The position numbers and the translations under genes were made by a program. 28,316 bases of DNA from JADFNO01 sp965369945 (GTDB lineage: Bacteria; Planctomycetota; Phycisphaerae; Phycisphaerales; SM1A02): assembly GCA_965369945.1 (NCBI GenBank), contig CBDUST010000018.1, forward strand, positions 1-28,316, in the 5' to 3' direction. The notes beneath the pieces were generated by a model, which saw nothing but the letters and a program-made list of their open reading frames with translations, did not search any database and had not been told where the DNA came from. Numbering within the stretch: position 1 is the stretch's first letter; every line of letters starts with the position of its first letter. Below, piece after piece: positions 14,603 through 23,107 of the stretch.

Positions 14603-15235
14603 ATGAGCGAGAGCGACAAGGACAACGGCGCCAGGGAACTCACCTTCCCGAGCATTTCTGCAGCACTAGCAGTCTTGGGGTCGGTGCTAGGCGTCGCTGG
14701 CCTCCCTGCGATCGGCGCAGGATTGGCATCTACAAGCGCTACAGTTAGCTTAGCTCAACGGTTGAGAGACCGCAGGGCAAGGCGCGAGGCAGAACGGTTC
14801 AAACTTATCCTGGAGAACGTGCAGAAGAGAGTCGCGCTCTTGGAGGAAAGAGAATATTCGGAAGATGAATTTGATCTCTTCGTCGAGGTCGTCTCAAGAG
14901 CAATCAAGGATGACGAGGACGACAAGGAATCGATCTACTCGGCCGTACTTGAATGGATCATTCGGGATCGTCCCAAACTCGTCCAAGTGCGAATCCTGGC
15001 AGACGAAGTTCGTCAACTCTCATACCTCGAACTCTACTGTTTCCTTAGCGAATGCGACGGTTCTCCGTCACGCAGCCTGCACGAAAAGAGCATCTCGCAG
15101 AATCTACTCTGGAATAGACTCGCCCATACTGGCCTATCTCAGGGCGCGACCGTTCGCATGAAGGGGAGCCCAACTGACATTGGGAGTATCCTCGTACGAT
15201 ATTGCAAGCTGGACGAGCTACCGAAGCCAAGATGA
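14603..15235 (+). CDS. Unrecognised 210-aa protein with hydrophobic N-terminal segment and coiled coil
   Basis: No family recognised. Residues 14-50 (LTFPSISAALAVLGSVLGVAGLPAIGAGLASTS) are hydrophobic with many Gly/Ala and could be one or two membrane helices. Residues 52-85 are highly charged and helical (QRLRDRRARREAERFKLI), a probable coiled coil. The rest is acidic and helical (EDEFDLFVEVVSRAIKDDEDDKESIYSAVLEWII), ending in a short beta-like part. The start is the ATG at 14603; the frame is open upstream but overlaps the dipeptidase gene out of frame. Codon use is less G+C biased than in its neighbours, and the gene borders a scar region with mobile-element remains, so acquisition by transfer is plausible. 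Confidence 0.6.
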   Translation: MSESDKDNGARELTFPSISAALAVLGSVLGVAGLPAIGAGLASTSATVSLAQRLRDRRARREAERFKLILENVQKRVALLEEREYSEDEFDLFVEVVSRAIKDDEDDKESIYSAVLEWIIRDRPKLVQVRILADEVRQLSYLELYCFLSECDGSPSRSLHEKSISQNLLWNRLAHTGLSQGATVRMKGSPTDIGSILVRYCKLDELPKPR

Positions 15236-15287
15236 ACCACGGCACACGCGCTTTGGTGTATTCAGCGGGGCGGCGTACCAGCCTTGA

Positions 15288-15416
15288 CGGCCCTCGACTA
15301 TCACCGGCGACGACCAACGTCACGTTGGCGATAGCGATGACTACCCGGCGGATCTGGATGCGGACTGTAATGTGGGCGCGGGTGATCTGTTGATTCTGCT
15401 GAGTAATTTGGGGTGA
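15288..15416 (+). pseudogene. C-terminal scrap of a dockerin-type protein
   Basis: The frame ending at TGA 15414-15416 encodes DLDADCNVGAGDLLILLSNLG (15351-15413). This is the second half of a type I dockerin-like calcium-binding repeat (D-x-D/N-x-D... DLLxLLxNxG) as found at the C-termini of planctomycete surface proteins. An in-frame stop lies at 15285, there is no start codon or signal, and only about 42 codons remain. It is a decayed gene end. Confidence 0.6.
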
Positions 15417-15615
15417 CGAGGAACGGGACCCACGGATTGGTATCCGCGGGCGTCGGTACGGGGAAAACGCTCAGCGCTATGGTTGGTCGATCGCTGTTAG
15501 CTCGACGCATTCTAGATCACTCCAACTCAACGCGTAGCGCGCTCGGCGCTTGTTAGGTTGCGTTTTTCGGCGATGCGCATCATGCTGTACTTGGTATCTA
15601 CAAGGAGGCTGCAGC
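15417..15615. other. Gene-free stretch between the dockerin scrap and the transposase remnant
   Basis: No open frame with protein-like features. It includes a short self-complementary stretch AGCGCGCTCGGCGCT near 15537-15551 and AAGGAGG (15602-15608), the ribosome binding site of the transposase remnant. Transposon ends could lie here, but I could not define terminal repeats. Confidence 0.35.
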
Positions 15616-15762
15616 ATGGACGTCACGGCACAACATCCAAACGACATCGACGAACTGAGACGACGCATTCGCAACACGACCAACGCCAAGCAACGCGATC
15701 GGTATCGCGCGGTCCTGCTCGCGATCCGGGGGCTGGGCGGCCCTAGGCAATACCCTGCTTGA
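15616..15762 (+). pseudogene. N-terminal fragment of an IS630-type transposase
   Basis: ATG at 15616, preceded by AAGGAGG, opens a 48-aa frame: MDVTAQHPNDIDELRRRI, then NAKQRDRYRAVLLAIRGL, ending in GGPRQYPA. The motif 'QRDRYRAVLLA' is typical of the helix-turn-helix N-terminus of IS630/Tc1-mariner-like transposases, which are about 330-350 aa. The rest of the enzyme, including the DDE domain, is missing, so this is a dead remnant. It ends about 180 bp from the end of the T6SS clpV gene. Confidence 0.6.
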
Positions 15763-15946
15763 TACAGTGCTTGAGGCCGCCGACCATGTGCTGTTCGACT
15801 TGTTCATTGACGCCGCCGGCAAAATTGATTTGTACATTGTTTATTCTTGACGGTATATTCGGTATCCCGTTCTCTCCAGGAAATGACAAAGGAGAAGAAC
15901 AGTACATCTCGACCAGCACACGAACTCGCCGAACAAAACCGATCAT
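15743..15946 (-). CDS. Possible 67-aa ORF coupled to clpV
   Basis: An ATG (15946-15944) overlaps the clpV stop as ATGA, and the frame runs 67 codons to TAG at 15743. The product begins MIGFVRRVRVLVEMYC and ends FAGGVNEQVEQHMVGGLKHC plus IKQGIA. No family recognised. The end overlaps the transposase fragment by 20 bases on the opposite strand, so the natural 3' end may have been cut by the insertion. It could be a small T6SS-associated gene, the stump of a larger one, or a chance frame. The opposite strand also has an open protein-like frame here. Confidence 0.25.
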   Translation of the reverse strand: MIGFVRRVRVLVEMYCSSPLSFPGENGIPNIPSRINNVQINFAGGVNEQVEQHMVGGLKHCIKQGIA

Positions 15947-18777
15947 TCGAACGCATACCCAAACTGACCGTCCGTCACGCTCACGTGAACGCGGTCGATC
16001 TGCTTGCCTTCCATCATGCGCGTCAGGAATTCGCGGCTGATCTCCGGCAGCAACGTGTGGGTGAGGATCGCGTCCACCGTGCGAGCACCGCTCTCCACCT
16101 CGGTACACCGGTCCGCGATCAGATCGACCACCGCGTCATCGTATGTGAAGGGAACCTGGTGCTGTTCTTGCAGACGGTTCTTGATCCGTTTCAACTGGAG
16201 ACGGATGATCAACTGGAGCATCTCATCGTTGAGCGGAAAGTACGGAACCGTGACGAGCCTGCCCAGGAGGGCCGCGGGGAAGACCTTGCGCAGCGGCTCG
16301 CGCAAGGCCTTGGCGATGCCTTGCGGACTGGGCATCAGCTCGGGGTCCTTGCACATGTTCATGATGAGATCAGAGCCGACATTGCTGGTCAGTAGGATGA
16401 TCGTATTCTTGAAGTCGATCAGCCTGCCCTCGCCATCTTCCATCATCCCCTTGTCGAAGACCTGGTAGAATATCTCATGTACATCGGGGTGGGCTTTTTC
16501 CACCTCGTCGAGCAGGACGATGCTGTAGGGTCGCCGACGCACAGCCTCGGTCAGAACGCCGCCCTCGCCATAACCGACGTAACCGGGGGGAGCGCCTTTA
16601 AGGGTCGAGACCGTGTGCGCTTCCTGGAACTCGCTCATGTTGATGGTGATGACGTTCTGCTCACCGCCGTAGAGCACTTCAGCAAGGGCTAATGCGGATT
16701 CGGTCTTGCCGACGCCGGACGGGCCCACCAGAAGGAACACCCCGACCGGCCGAGCTGGGTTGTCCAGGCTGGCACGTGAAGTCTGGATGCGCTTGGCGAG
16801 GGCATCAAGAGCATGCCGCTGGCCGATCAAACGCTGCTCCATGGTATCGGCCAGGTTCAGCACCGCTTCGATCTCGTTCTTGACCATTCGACCGACGGGA
16901 ACGCCTGTCCAGTCGGCGACCACTGAAGCGATGGCTTGCTCGTCAACGCTGGGAAGGATCAGTGGATCCTCGCCCTGGAACTCTTCCAGCTGGGTCTGAA
17001 GCCCCCGCAACTCGTCCAGCAGTGCTTGGCGTTGCTCGGCAGTGAGTGGTTCATTATTACCGTTATCACCAATCGGCGCCGTGGCGGTCGCAGTGACCGA
17101 AGTTGGGTCGGCCAACGCGCTGGCGACGCCGTCGCTCGAATCGACCGGTGGAATCCCCGGTTCGCCTTCGCTGCCCATTCCTTGTTGCTCGCCAGCATCA
17201 GCTTCGCTCTCAATCGTGCCGGGGGGCTCTTGGCGCAGCTTGCCGCGAATATCAAGGATCTTGCTCACGAGCTCCCGTTCGGTCTTCCATCGCTCTTCCA
17301 ATTCAGAGAGGCGATTTCCTTCACCTTCGAGTTGTTCGGCGGTCTCGGTTCGACGGACCTCGTGATCCAAGCCGACCCGCACCTCCCGATCGATGATTCC
17401 CAACTCGGTCTCCAGCGCCGCGATGTGTCGCCGACAGTCGTCAACCTTGGCAGGTGTCGCGTGCTGTGAGATCGCCACCCGCGCGCAGGTTGTGTCCAGC
17501 ACGCTGACCGCTTTGTCTGGCAACTGCCGGTCGGCGATGTACCGATGGGAAAGTCGCACAGCCGCCACCAACGACTCGTCAAGAATCTGAACCTGGTGGT
17601 GCTTTTCCAGAGTTGAGGCGAGACCCCGCATCATCCCTACCGCCTTTTGCTCGGACGGCTCTTCCACCTTGACGACCTGAAATCGCCTGGTGAGCGCCGG
17701 ATCTTTCTCGATGTACTTCTTGTACTCACCCCACGTTGTAGCGGCTACCGTCCGCAAGGTTCCACGGGCGAGCGCAGGCTTGAGCAAATTGGCGGCGTCA
17801 CCCTGTCCGGCGGCACCACCTGCGCCGATGAGGGTGTGCGCCTCGTCAATAAACAAAATGATGGGTTTGGGCGAGGCGTGGACTTCCTCTATGACCTGCT
17901 TCAGGCGGTTCTCGAACTCGCCCTTCATGCTCGCTCCAGCTTGGAGGAGTCCAAGGTCCAGAGCCCGCAAGGAGACATCTCGCAGGGCCGGTGGAACGTC
18001 GCCCGCTGCAATGCGAAGCGCGAAGCCCTCGACTACCGCTGTCTTGCCTACGCCCGCCTCCCCGGTCAGGATCGGGTTGTTCTGTCGCCGACGCATCACG
18101 ATGTCAACGATCTGCCGAATCTCATCGTCCCGTCCGACAATCGGGTCGATCTCCCCATTTCGAGCCTTCTCGGTGAGGTCAACGGAGAATCGCGCCAGCG
18201 CCTCCTGCTTTCCCATTTGGGCCGGTGCGACCGCTCCACTCGCTTCCCCTGGCGACACGCCGCCTCCGATTACCGAGCCGTCGGAAGCGGTCAGCGCGTC
18301 CTCGACGGACCCACCGACGATCTTGTCAAACGAATCGCTGAGCTCCTCAGCTTTTACGTGGTCGAACTCCTTGGAGATCGCCAAGAGCACGCTGCGGAGT
18401 CCCGGCGTCTTGAGAATCCCGACCAGAACATGCCCCGTGCGAACAACCGAATCGCCAAACATGAGGGTGCTGTACGTCCATCCCTCGCGCACCGCTTCCT
18501 CAAGGTGCGGGGAAAAATCCGAAATCGACGTCGCGCCGCGTGGCAATGCGTCGAGCGACGCGGTCAGGTCCGCTGCCAGTCGCGACGGATCGATATCAAA
18601 GTGAGCAACGATCCGATGCCAGTCGGTGTTCTGCGCCTGCAACAGTTGATGAATCCAGTGTGATAACTCAACATACGGGTTGCCGCGCATCTTGCAGAAT
18701 ACCGTCGCCGCTTCGACGGATTTGTAGGCAAGGCTATTGAGTTTACCGAAGAGGGATGCCCGGGGGATTTCTGCCAT
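15943..18777 (-). CDS. clpV: T6SS sheath-disassembly ATPase ClpV/TssH
   Basis: A 944-aa Clp/Hsp100-type AAA+ protein that unfolds and recycles the contracted T6SS sheath (TssB/TssC). It has an N-terminal Clp-N domain (about 10-155), first AAA+ module with Walker A GEAGVGKT (239-246) and Walker B ILFIDEAH (307-314), a middle coiled-coil region (about 440-605), and a second AAA+ module with Walker A GPSGVGKT (685-692) and Walker B IVLLDEVEKAH (753-763). ClpV rather than ClpB identity follows from the N-terminus LFGKLNSLAYKSVEAATVFCKMRGNPYVELSHWI-type sequence and its place in the operon. It is longer than usual (about 850-900): an acidic, Gly/Ser/Ala-rich insert occupies about 517-578. It is last in the operon, 39 bp after tssG. 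The start ATG at 18777 follows GGAGAGAG. Confidence 0.96.
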   Translation of the reverse strand: MAEIPRASLFGKLNSLAYKSVEAATVFCKMRGNPYVELSHWIHQLLQAQNTDWHRIVAHFDIDPSRLAADLTASLDALPRGATSISDFSPHLEEAVREGWTYSTLMFGDSVVRTGHVLVGILKTPGLRSVLLAISKEFDHVKAEELSDSFDKIVGGSVEDALTASDGSVIGGGVSPGEASGAVAPAQMGKQEALARFSVDLTEKARNGEIDPIVGRDDEIRQIVDIVMRRRQNNPILTGEAGVGKTAVVEGFALRIAAGDVPPALRDVSLRALDLGLLQAGASMKGEFENRLKQVIEEVHASPKPIILFIDEAHTLIGAGGAAGQGDAANLLKPALARGTLRTVAATTWGEYKKYIEKDPALTRRFQVVKVEEPSEQKAVGMMRGLASTLEKHHQVQILDESLVAAVRLSHRYIADRQLPDKAVSVLDTTCARVAISQHATPAKVDDCRRHIAALETELGIIDREVRVGLDHEVRRTETAEQLEGEGNRLSELEERWKTERELVSKILDIRGKLRQEPPGTIESEADAGEQQGMGSEGEPGIPPVDSSDGVASALADPTSVTATATAPIGDNGNNEPLTAEQRQALLDELRGLQTQLEEFQGEDPLILPSVDEQAIASVVADWTGVPVGRMVKNEIEAVLNLADTMEQRLIGQRHALDALAKRIQTSRASLDNPARPVGVFLLVGPSGVGKTESALALAEVLYGGEQNVITINMSEFQEAHTVSTLKGAPPGYVGYGEGGVLTEAVRRRPYSIVLLDEVEKAHPDVHEIFYQVFDKGMMEDGEGRLIDFKNTIILLTSNVGSDLIMNMCKDPELMPSPQGIAKALREPLRKVFPAALLGRLVTVPYFPLNDEMLQLIIRLQLKRIKNRLQEQHQVPFTYDDAVVDLIADRCTEVESGARTVDAILTHTLLPEISREFLTRMMEGKQIDRVHVSVTDGQFGYAFE

Positions 18778-18816
18778 GGTGGCTCTCTCCGTGCGACGCC
18801 AAACCAGCGTCTTTTG

Positions 18817-19836
18817 TCAAGCCGCAAACGGCCGAAGAACAACGTCGTCGCGGTCTTGGTGACTCTCTTTGGTCCTTACCCACGTTGTCCAGCCGAGCTG
18901 CCCCAACGTGCCGAGCTGAATGGACGGCACTTCCTTCGCCTTGAGCACCAGTTGCACATCCCAGTCAAGCTGGTCGCCCAGGTAGCTACGCACCCAAGCA
19001 ACAATGCGACGAAATGCTCGCTGCGTCGGAAGGAACCTGCACAGATTCTGGAACGTCAGCGGACCAAGGACGATACGAAACTTTTGCTGGCAAGACCAAA
19101 ACCGAGATCCGATGACCAACGTCTTGCCCATGACACCTGTGGTCGGCGACTGACCCAGCGAACACCGGGCGTCGTCCGGAAGATCGATCCATTGACCAAC
19201 AAACTGATCGATGCGCGCAGGGACGCCGAAGTAGTCGGATAGAATCGCCTCCAGACCCTCTGCGTTTGGAGACAAGCACGCCAGCCGTCCAGAATAGTAG
19301 AGCTTCGCGTCGTCCTGAACGGCGTCACGGTGCTGCAGCGACTGCATGCCGATCCCGACAAGGCAGGCAACATATCTTGCGATTCGATCCTCCCCCGGCC
19401 GATCACGCTGTACGGTCTGCTGGCAGCTCGCCCACGCACGGTAGAACAGCGAGATTATCCGGTGATGGAAGATGTCCAGGAACTCGGCTGGGGCGGAGTC
19501 CTTATGGTTGAGTTGTCGATCCCGAATGTACGCGGTGATGTGATGTGGCATTGGACCGTTCGGTCCAAGCAGCCCAGTGAATCGCACGAGGACCCGAAGC
19601 ACGCCGTCGGGTGATCCGAGTGAGCACCGAGCGATTGTTGACGGCGCGAATGCGAGGGACGGCTCCTGGCCGAAGCGAGCTGGGTCTTGTTCGGGGCGTT
19701 GAGAGCAGCCAATGCGCGGGGAGGTTGGGTGCGCACATTCCAGTCTTCGAAGCGCCTGGAAGACGTTGAACGAATAACAGTCTTGAAGCAGACGGTCGAT
19801 CAGCTGATCGGCCGCAGACCTGCTCTCGCTGGCCAT
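18817..19836 (-). CDS. tssG: T6SS baseplate protein TssG
   Basis: A 339-aa TssG (VasB/ImpH) protein, which with TssF and TssK forms the T6SS baseplate wedge in the cytoplasm. Family features are SFNVFQALRRLECAHP near residue 22-37, VRFTGLLGPNGPMPHHIT (87-104), FLDIFHHRIISLFYRAW (120-136), FVGQWIDLPDDARCSLGQ (about 215-232) and GKTLVIGSRFWSCQQKFRI followed by GPLTFQNLCRFLP. The ATG at 19836 lies 37 bp inside the end of tssF, so the genes overlap. The length is normal for the family. It is followed by clpV after 39 bp. Confidence 0.95.
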   Translation of the reverse strand: MASESRSAADQLIDRLLQDCYSFNVFQALRRLECAHPTSPRIGCSQRPEQDPARFGQEPSLAFAPSTIARCSLGSPDGVLRVLVRFTGLLGPNGPMPHHITAYIRDRQLNHKDSAPAEFLDIFHHRIISLFYRAWASCQQTVQRDRPGEDRIARYVACLVGIGMQSLQHRDAVQDDAKLYYSGRLACLSPNAEGLEAILSDYFGVPARIDQFVGQWIDLPDDARCSLGQSPTTGVMGKTLVIGSRFWSCQQKFRIVLGPLTFQNLCRFLPTQRAFRRIVAWVRSYLGDQLDWDVQLVLKAKEVPSIQLGTLGQLGWTTWVRTKESHQDRDDVVLRPFAA

Positions 19837-21704
19837 CGCTTTACCTCCCCACGCCGTTCAGTACAGATGACCGTTTCCGTAAAGACGTTCGTCGTTACGT
19901 ACTTGGCGAAGAAACGATCAAGAACTGTACCAAGTAGAAACAATCCGTTCTCATCGAAGGTCGCGTCGTCCATGGTTACCGTGATCTCAAGACCTCGAGC
20001 GAAGGCCGTCGGTCCGCCGACTCCGATCCGCCTAACAATCGAGCGACTGTGAACAGCCAGGATGCCGTCAATCTGTTTCCGGATTGCTGACTCGCCCGCA
20101 TCGGCATACAGAGCCAGGAGTTCGCGCAACGATCCGGCCGCCTCATGATGATCTGTATCGAGGATTGACAGATAATTCAGCGAGAGGTGGCTGACCAATC
20201 GCCATGCAAACTCCCCCTCCGCCCACGACGCTCGTGGCGGCGTTGGGCGCCCCAGGCATCGCACCGCCTGCACCGGCGCTCCGGTATCGAGCGTGAAGTC
20301 AGTCGCACCATCTCCCAGCGGCATGTGTAACGGAAGATCACGATTGGTACACCGTGCCTCTAATCCAAGCTGTTTCAGATCAGCGTGGTACGGAGCTTCC
20401 GCGCTGTCCACAAGAGAAATATACATTTCACTGCCAGCGTAGGAACTGGTTCGTCGATAGCCTAGGCGCTCGCGTTCTGAGAGCGTCCGGGGAACCCGCT
20501 GCACACTGTAGTACCGGCCATCCCCTTCGCGTGTTTGATCGTGGGCCGCATAGAACGACTCGAAGACCTGCTCTGTCGTGTGATCCCGTCCTGCATAGCC
20601 GGTGACGTTCAGAATCTGATATATCTCGTAATCAAGGGGTGCTGTCCGATCGGCCACCACATTGAACTCTGAAAAACGATCAGCGAGATGGATCCGATCG
20701 AGACGCTTTTTGAACAGATTGATCGCAGGTGAGCAGAACAAGGCGAAATTCTGCTCGGTAATCGCGACATCGAGTTCGGGCTCCACCTCGTCCAGCAGCA
20801 CCGAGATATCCACCTCGTTACTTTCACACTGGGCTAGGCTTTTCAGCAATCCCGCAATCTCGACGAACATGAAGCGCTGCGGAAAGGCAAAGAATTCCTG
20901 AAGTAGGCGGTATCCCTGGAACGATCGCGGGCCGTATGGCAGCATCGCCTGATCGTCGTCAAACCCAACGTGGCGCACGGCCGATGCTTCGAGCTCCTCA
21001 GCAAAAGAGGGTGGGCGGCTCACCGCGTGTACGACGACCCCGATCACGTGCGAAAAGAACTGCTCGTAGATACGCATCGCTTGACTTCGCGGCCCACGGA
21101 TATGAACGACCAAGCGATCAAGCGGCAAATCGGAGAATTGATACCCGTCTGCGCTAGTGAGTCTCATGCGAATAACTGCTCGGGCCCCGCGATCGTGCGG
21201 CAACCGAAGCTCGCCGATGTCTCGTGAGTGATATCTAGCCTCTGTCAGGGCGATCGGCCAGAGAACGACATCATGCCCGGTCGTGTAGATGCAGCGCGTC
21301 TGCTGCTTTTCGGCAAGGCCACTTCGAAGCGTACTTCCGCGGGGTATCAGGTACCCCTCCTGGAGCGACCCTTGAGTCTTGTCCGGCTCGAACTGCAGCA
21401 TCGCCATGGACGGTGTCTGACTCAAATAGTGTGGGTAGACGGTTTCGAAGATGCTTTGGGTTAGCCGAGGGAACTCGGCATCAAGCTTCAATTGAACACG
21501 GGCCGTCAAGAACGCACATCCTTCGAGCAGCCGTTCCACAAACGGATCAGGGCACACTTCGGTTCCAGACGGATCGAGGCTCAGACCGCGCGCGATATCC
21601 GGATGATCACGCGCGAACTCGCCGGCGACATACCGGATGTGCTCCAACTCGCGCTCGTAGTAGGCGCTGAGTCGGTGATGATAATGGCGTGCCCCCTCAG
21701 CCAC
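19800..21704 (-). CDS. tssF: T6SS baseplate protein TssF
   Basis: A 634-aa TssF (VasA/ImpG) protein of the T6SS baseplate. The N-terminus shows the classic AYYERELEHIRYVAGEFARD followed by HPDIA, then DPFVERLLEGCAFLTARVQL and FPRLTQSIFETVYPHYLSQT plus PSMAMLQFEPD. The start is taken as GTG at 21704-21702 (MAEGARHYHHRL...). The frame is open further upstream to 21836, but that part is out-of-frame tssE sequence. With this start, tssF overlaps the tssE stop by 8 bases in the sequence GTGGCTGA, the same junction type seen at two other places in this operon. It overlaps tssG by 37 bases at its end. Confidence 0.95.
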   Translation of the reverse strand: MAEGARHYHHRLSAYYERELEHIRYVAGEFARDHPDIARGLSLDPSGTEVCPDPFVERLLEGCAFLTARVQLKLDAEFPRLTQSIFETVYPHYLSQTPSMAMLQFEPDKTQGSLQEGYLIPRGSTLRSGLAEKQQTRCIYTTGHDVVLWPIALTEARYHSRDIGELRLPHDRGARAVIRMRLTSADGYQFSDLPLDRLVVHIRGPRSQAMRIYEQFFSHVIGVVVHAVSRPPSFAEELEASAVRHVGFDDDQAMLPYGPRSFQGYRLLQEFFAFPQRFMFVEIAGLLKSLAQCESNEVDISVLLDEVEPELDVAITEQNFALFCSPAINLFKKRLDRIHLADRFSEFNVVADRTAPLDYEIYQILNVTGYAGRDHTTEQVFESFYAAHDQTREGDGRYYSVQRVPRTLSERERLGYRRTSSYAGSEMYISLVDSAEAPYHADLKQLGLEARCTNRDLPLHMPLGDGATDFTLDTGAPVQAVRCLGRPTPPRASWAEGEFAWRLVSHLSLNYLSILDTDHHEAAGSLRELLALYADAGESAIRKQIDGILAVHSRSIVRRIGVGGPTAFARGLEITVTMDDATFDENGLFLLGTVLDRFFAKYVTTNVFTETVICTERRGEVKRWPARAGLRPIS

Positions 21705-22185
21705 GGCTTCGATCTTGAATGTCGCATCGACCGGACTCCAGGTCGATCTGCGTCCTGATATAGATTTCTTCGGGCAAGTGTGATCCCCACAACTGTCCGC
21801 GTATCTCGAAGGAAACCGCATTGTGCGTTGAATCAATCTTCTGAACGATCAGTGATCCCGCAGCGATCCGTGGCTCGAATCGCTGGATGCTCGTTGCGAT
21901 ACTGCGTTGGAGGTCGCCCTCAGCGAGCTGCGTTTCGGTGAGACCAGAGATCGGTGCAATACCGAAATTCAGCACGGATCGCCTGATTTCAGGAAACTCG
22001 TCCCCCTCCCAGGTCGACGATCGGCAGGAAGTATTGAGGAGCGCTTCAATATCGGCGAGGACGGAATCTCGATATCGTTGAAGCCGAGGTACGCGGTGCC
22101 CACCCACTTCATCTCTTTTTCTGTCCGTGATGCGATCGAGCAACGATGGCAGCCCTCGCTCGTTTGATGCAGATCGCTCAGCCAT
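21697..22185 (-). CDS. tssE: T6SS baseplate protein TssE (gp25-like)
   Basis: A 162-aa gp25/lysozyme-like baseplate protein without enzymatic activity, which starts sheath assembly at the hub. The family core is visible: LPSLLDRITD (11-20), RRSVLNFGIAPISGLT (about 64-79), the conserved EPR motif in SIQRFEPRIAAGSLIV (about 96-111), and VSFEIRGQLWG toward the end. The ATG at 22185 starts MAERSASNERG; the frame is open to 22416, but the extra part is antisense-like shadow of tagJ. The start overlaps the tagJ stop within ATGGCTGA (22178-22185), and its own stop overlaps the tssF start within GTGGCTGA. Confidence 0.94.
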   Translation of the reverse strand: MAERSASNERGLPSLLDRITDRKRDEVGGHRVPRLQRYRDSVLADIEALLNTSCRSSTWEGDEFPEIRRSVLNFGIAPISGLTETQLAEGDLQRSIATSIQRFEPRIAAGSLIVQKIDSTHNAVSFEIRGQLWGSHLPEEIYIRTQIDLESGRCDIQDRSRG

Positions 22186-23005
22186 CGTTGTTTGCCATTT
22201 TCGCCGTCGAATCGGTCTCGTTTCCCAGGACGATTCGACGCACTTCAAGCAATGGAAACTCATCCGTATTCGAAACCAATGTTCGTTGACCGAAGCCGAC
22301 AAAGAAGCCGCTCGCTCGCTCCTCCCAGACCGTCGTGCGCGCCAAGGAAACTCGGTTGTCGTCGGCCCGGGTCGAGTCAGGGTAGCGCGACGGCACCAAA
22401 CCGGCCGACTCACCACCGTTGGCCCACTTGAAGTTCGCCCGTGCCCAAACCACGTCCCGCAATTCCGTCGGAGGTTCGATCACAATCTCGCGGATTGCCG
22501 AAAACGGTATCCAGAAGTATCGGCCTTGCACGATCGCCTCAAGGATCGGGCCGAGACGGCTGTCCGCATCACCAATCCACTCGAACGGCTGACCGTCGAT
22601 CGACCCGGAAGCCGGTTCAGCTGCGTCGAACGCCTGGTCAAACAACGCTTGGGCTTGGTCATAGCGACCCTCAGCAGAAAGCTGGTTGGCGCTGATTAGC
22701 CAGCCAATCCACGACGGCGGTTCCCCGAACACGATCGGCGTTCGCTGACCTAAGAAGACCTGCTCGCGAAATGCCTCGCTTTGCAGGGCGGGCCGATAGA
22801 CCGCGGCCATAAGCAGGTTGGCCGAGTCCAAGTCAGCGGCAACATTCAGCTGTGTCAGCGCACGATCCCATTGACCGAGGACGCAGAGCAGTTGGAACAG
22901 GAAGACCCGACGCTCCCCGTTAGAAGGATCGTCCCGAACCGCCTCTTGAAGTTCGGACAAAGCTTCTGAGAGATCTCCTTCCTTCAGGCTCTGCTCGGCC
23001 AGCAT
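22178..23005 (-). CDS. tagJ: T6SS accessory protein TagJ (ImpE/SciE family)
   Basis: A 275-aa ImpE/SciE-type protein. The N-terminal half is TPR-like (SLKEGDLSEALSELQEAVRD, then FLFQLLCVLGQWDRALTQLN), as in P. aeruginosa TagJ/HsiE1, which binds TssB and the N-terminus of ClpV. The C-terminal ImpE domain has FEWIGDADSRLGPILEAIVQ, GRYFWIPFSAIREIVIEPPT and RDVVWARANFKWANGGESAG followed by LVPSRYPDS. The ATG at 23005 is preferred over the GTG at 23014 because GGAAGGTGA, a strong ribosome binding site, lies just upstream of it and includes that GTG. It follows hcp after 102 bp and overlaps tssE by 8 bases. Its presence marks the H1-like class of T6SS in which TagJ, ClpV and TssB coevolve. Confidence 0.92.
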   Translation of the reverse strand: MLAEQSLKEGDLSEALSELQEAVRDDPSNGERRVFLFQLLCVLGQWDRALTQLNVAADLDSANLLMAAVYRPALQSEAFREQVFLGQRTPIVFGEPPSWIGWLISANQLSAEGRYDQAQALFDQAFDAAEPASGSIDGQPFEWIGDADSRLGPILEAIVQGRYFWIPFSAIREIVIEPPTELRDVVWARANFKWANGGESAGLVPSRYPDSTRADDNRVSLARTTVWEERASGFFVGFGQRTLVSNTDEFPLLEVRRIVLGNETDSTAKMANNDG

Positions 23006-23107
23006 TGAGATCACCTTCCTTCATCACATGCCACAGCGCCGAACCACGCCGGTCGAGCATCGCATCAACATGCATATCGCCTGCCAACGACCGCAACGAT
23101 CTCTGGA

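Noticed and set aside
15764..15864. Plus-strand frame encoding LLDTVLEAADHVLFDLFIDA, antisense to the 67-aa ORF
   Set aside because: It looks protein-like but has no start codon or ribosome binding site and is short; it could equally be the antisense of the ATGA-coupled frame.
17647..18663. 338-aa plus-strand frame opposite clpV
   Set aside because: Long but antisense to the conserved first AAA+ module of ClpV; the product shows no domain features. A G+C-rich shadow.
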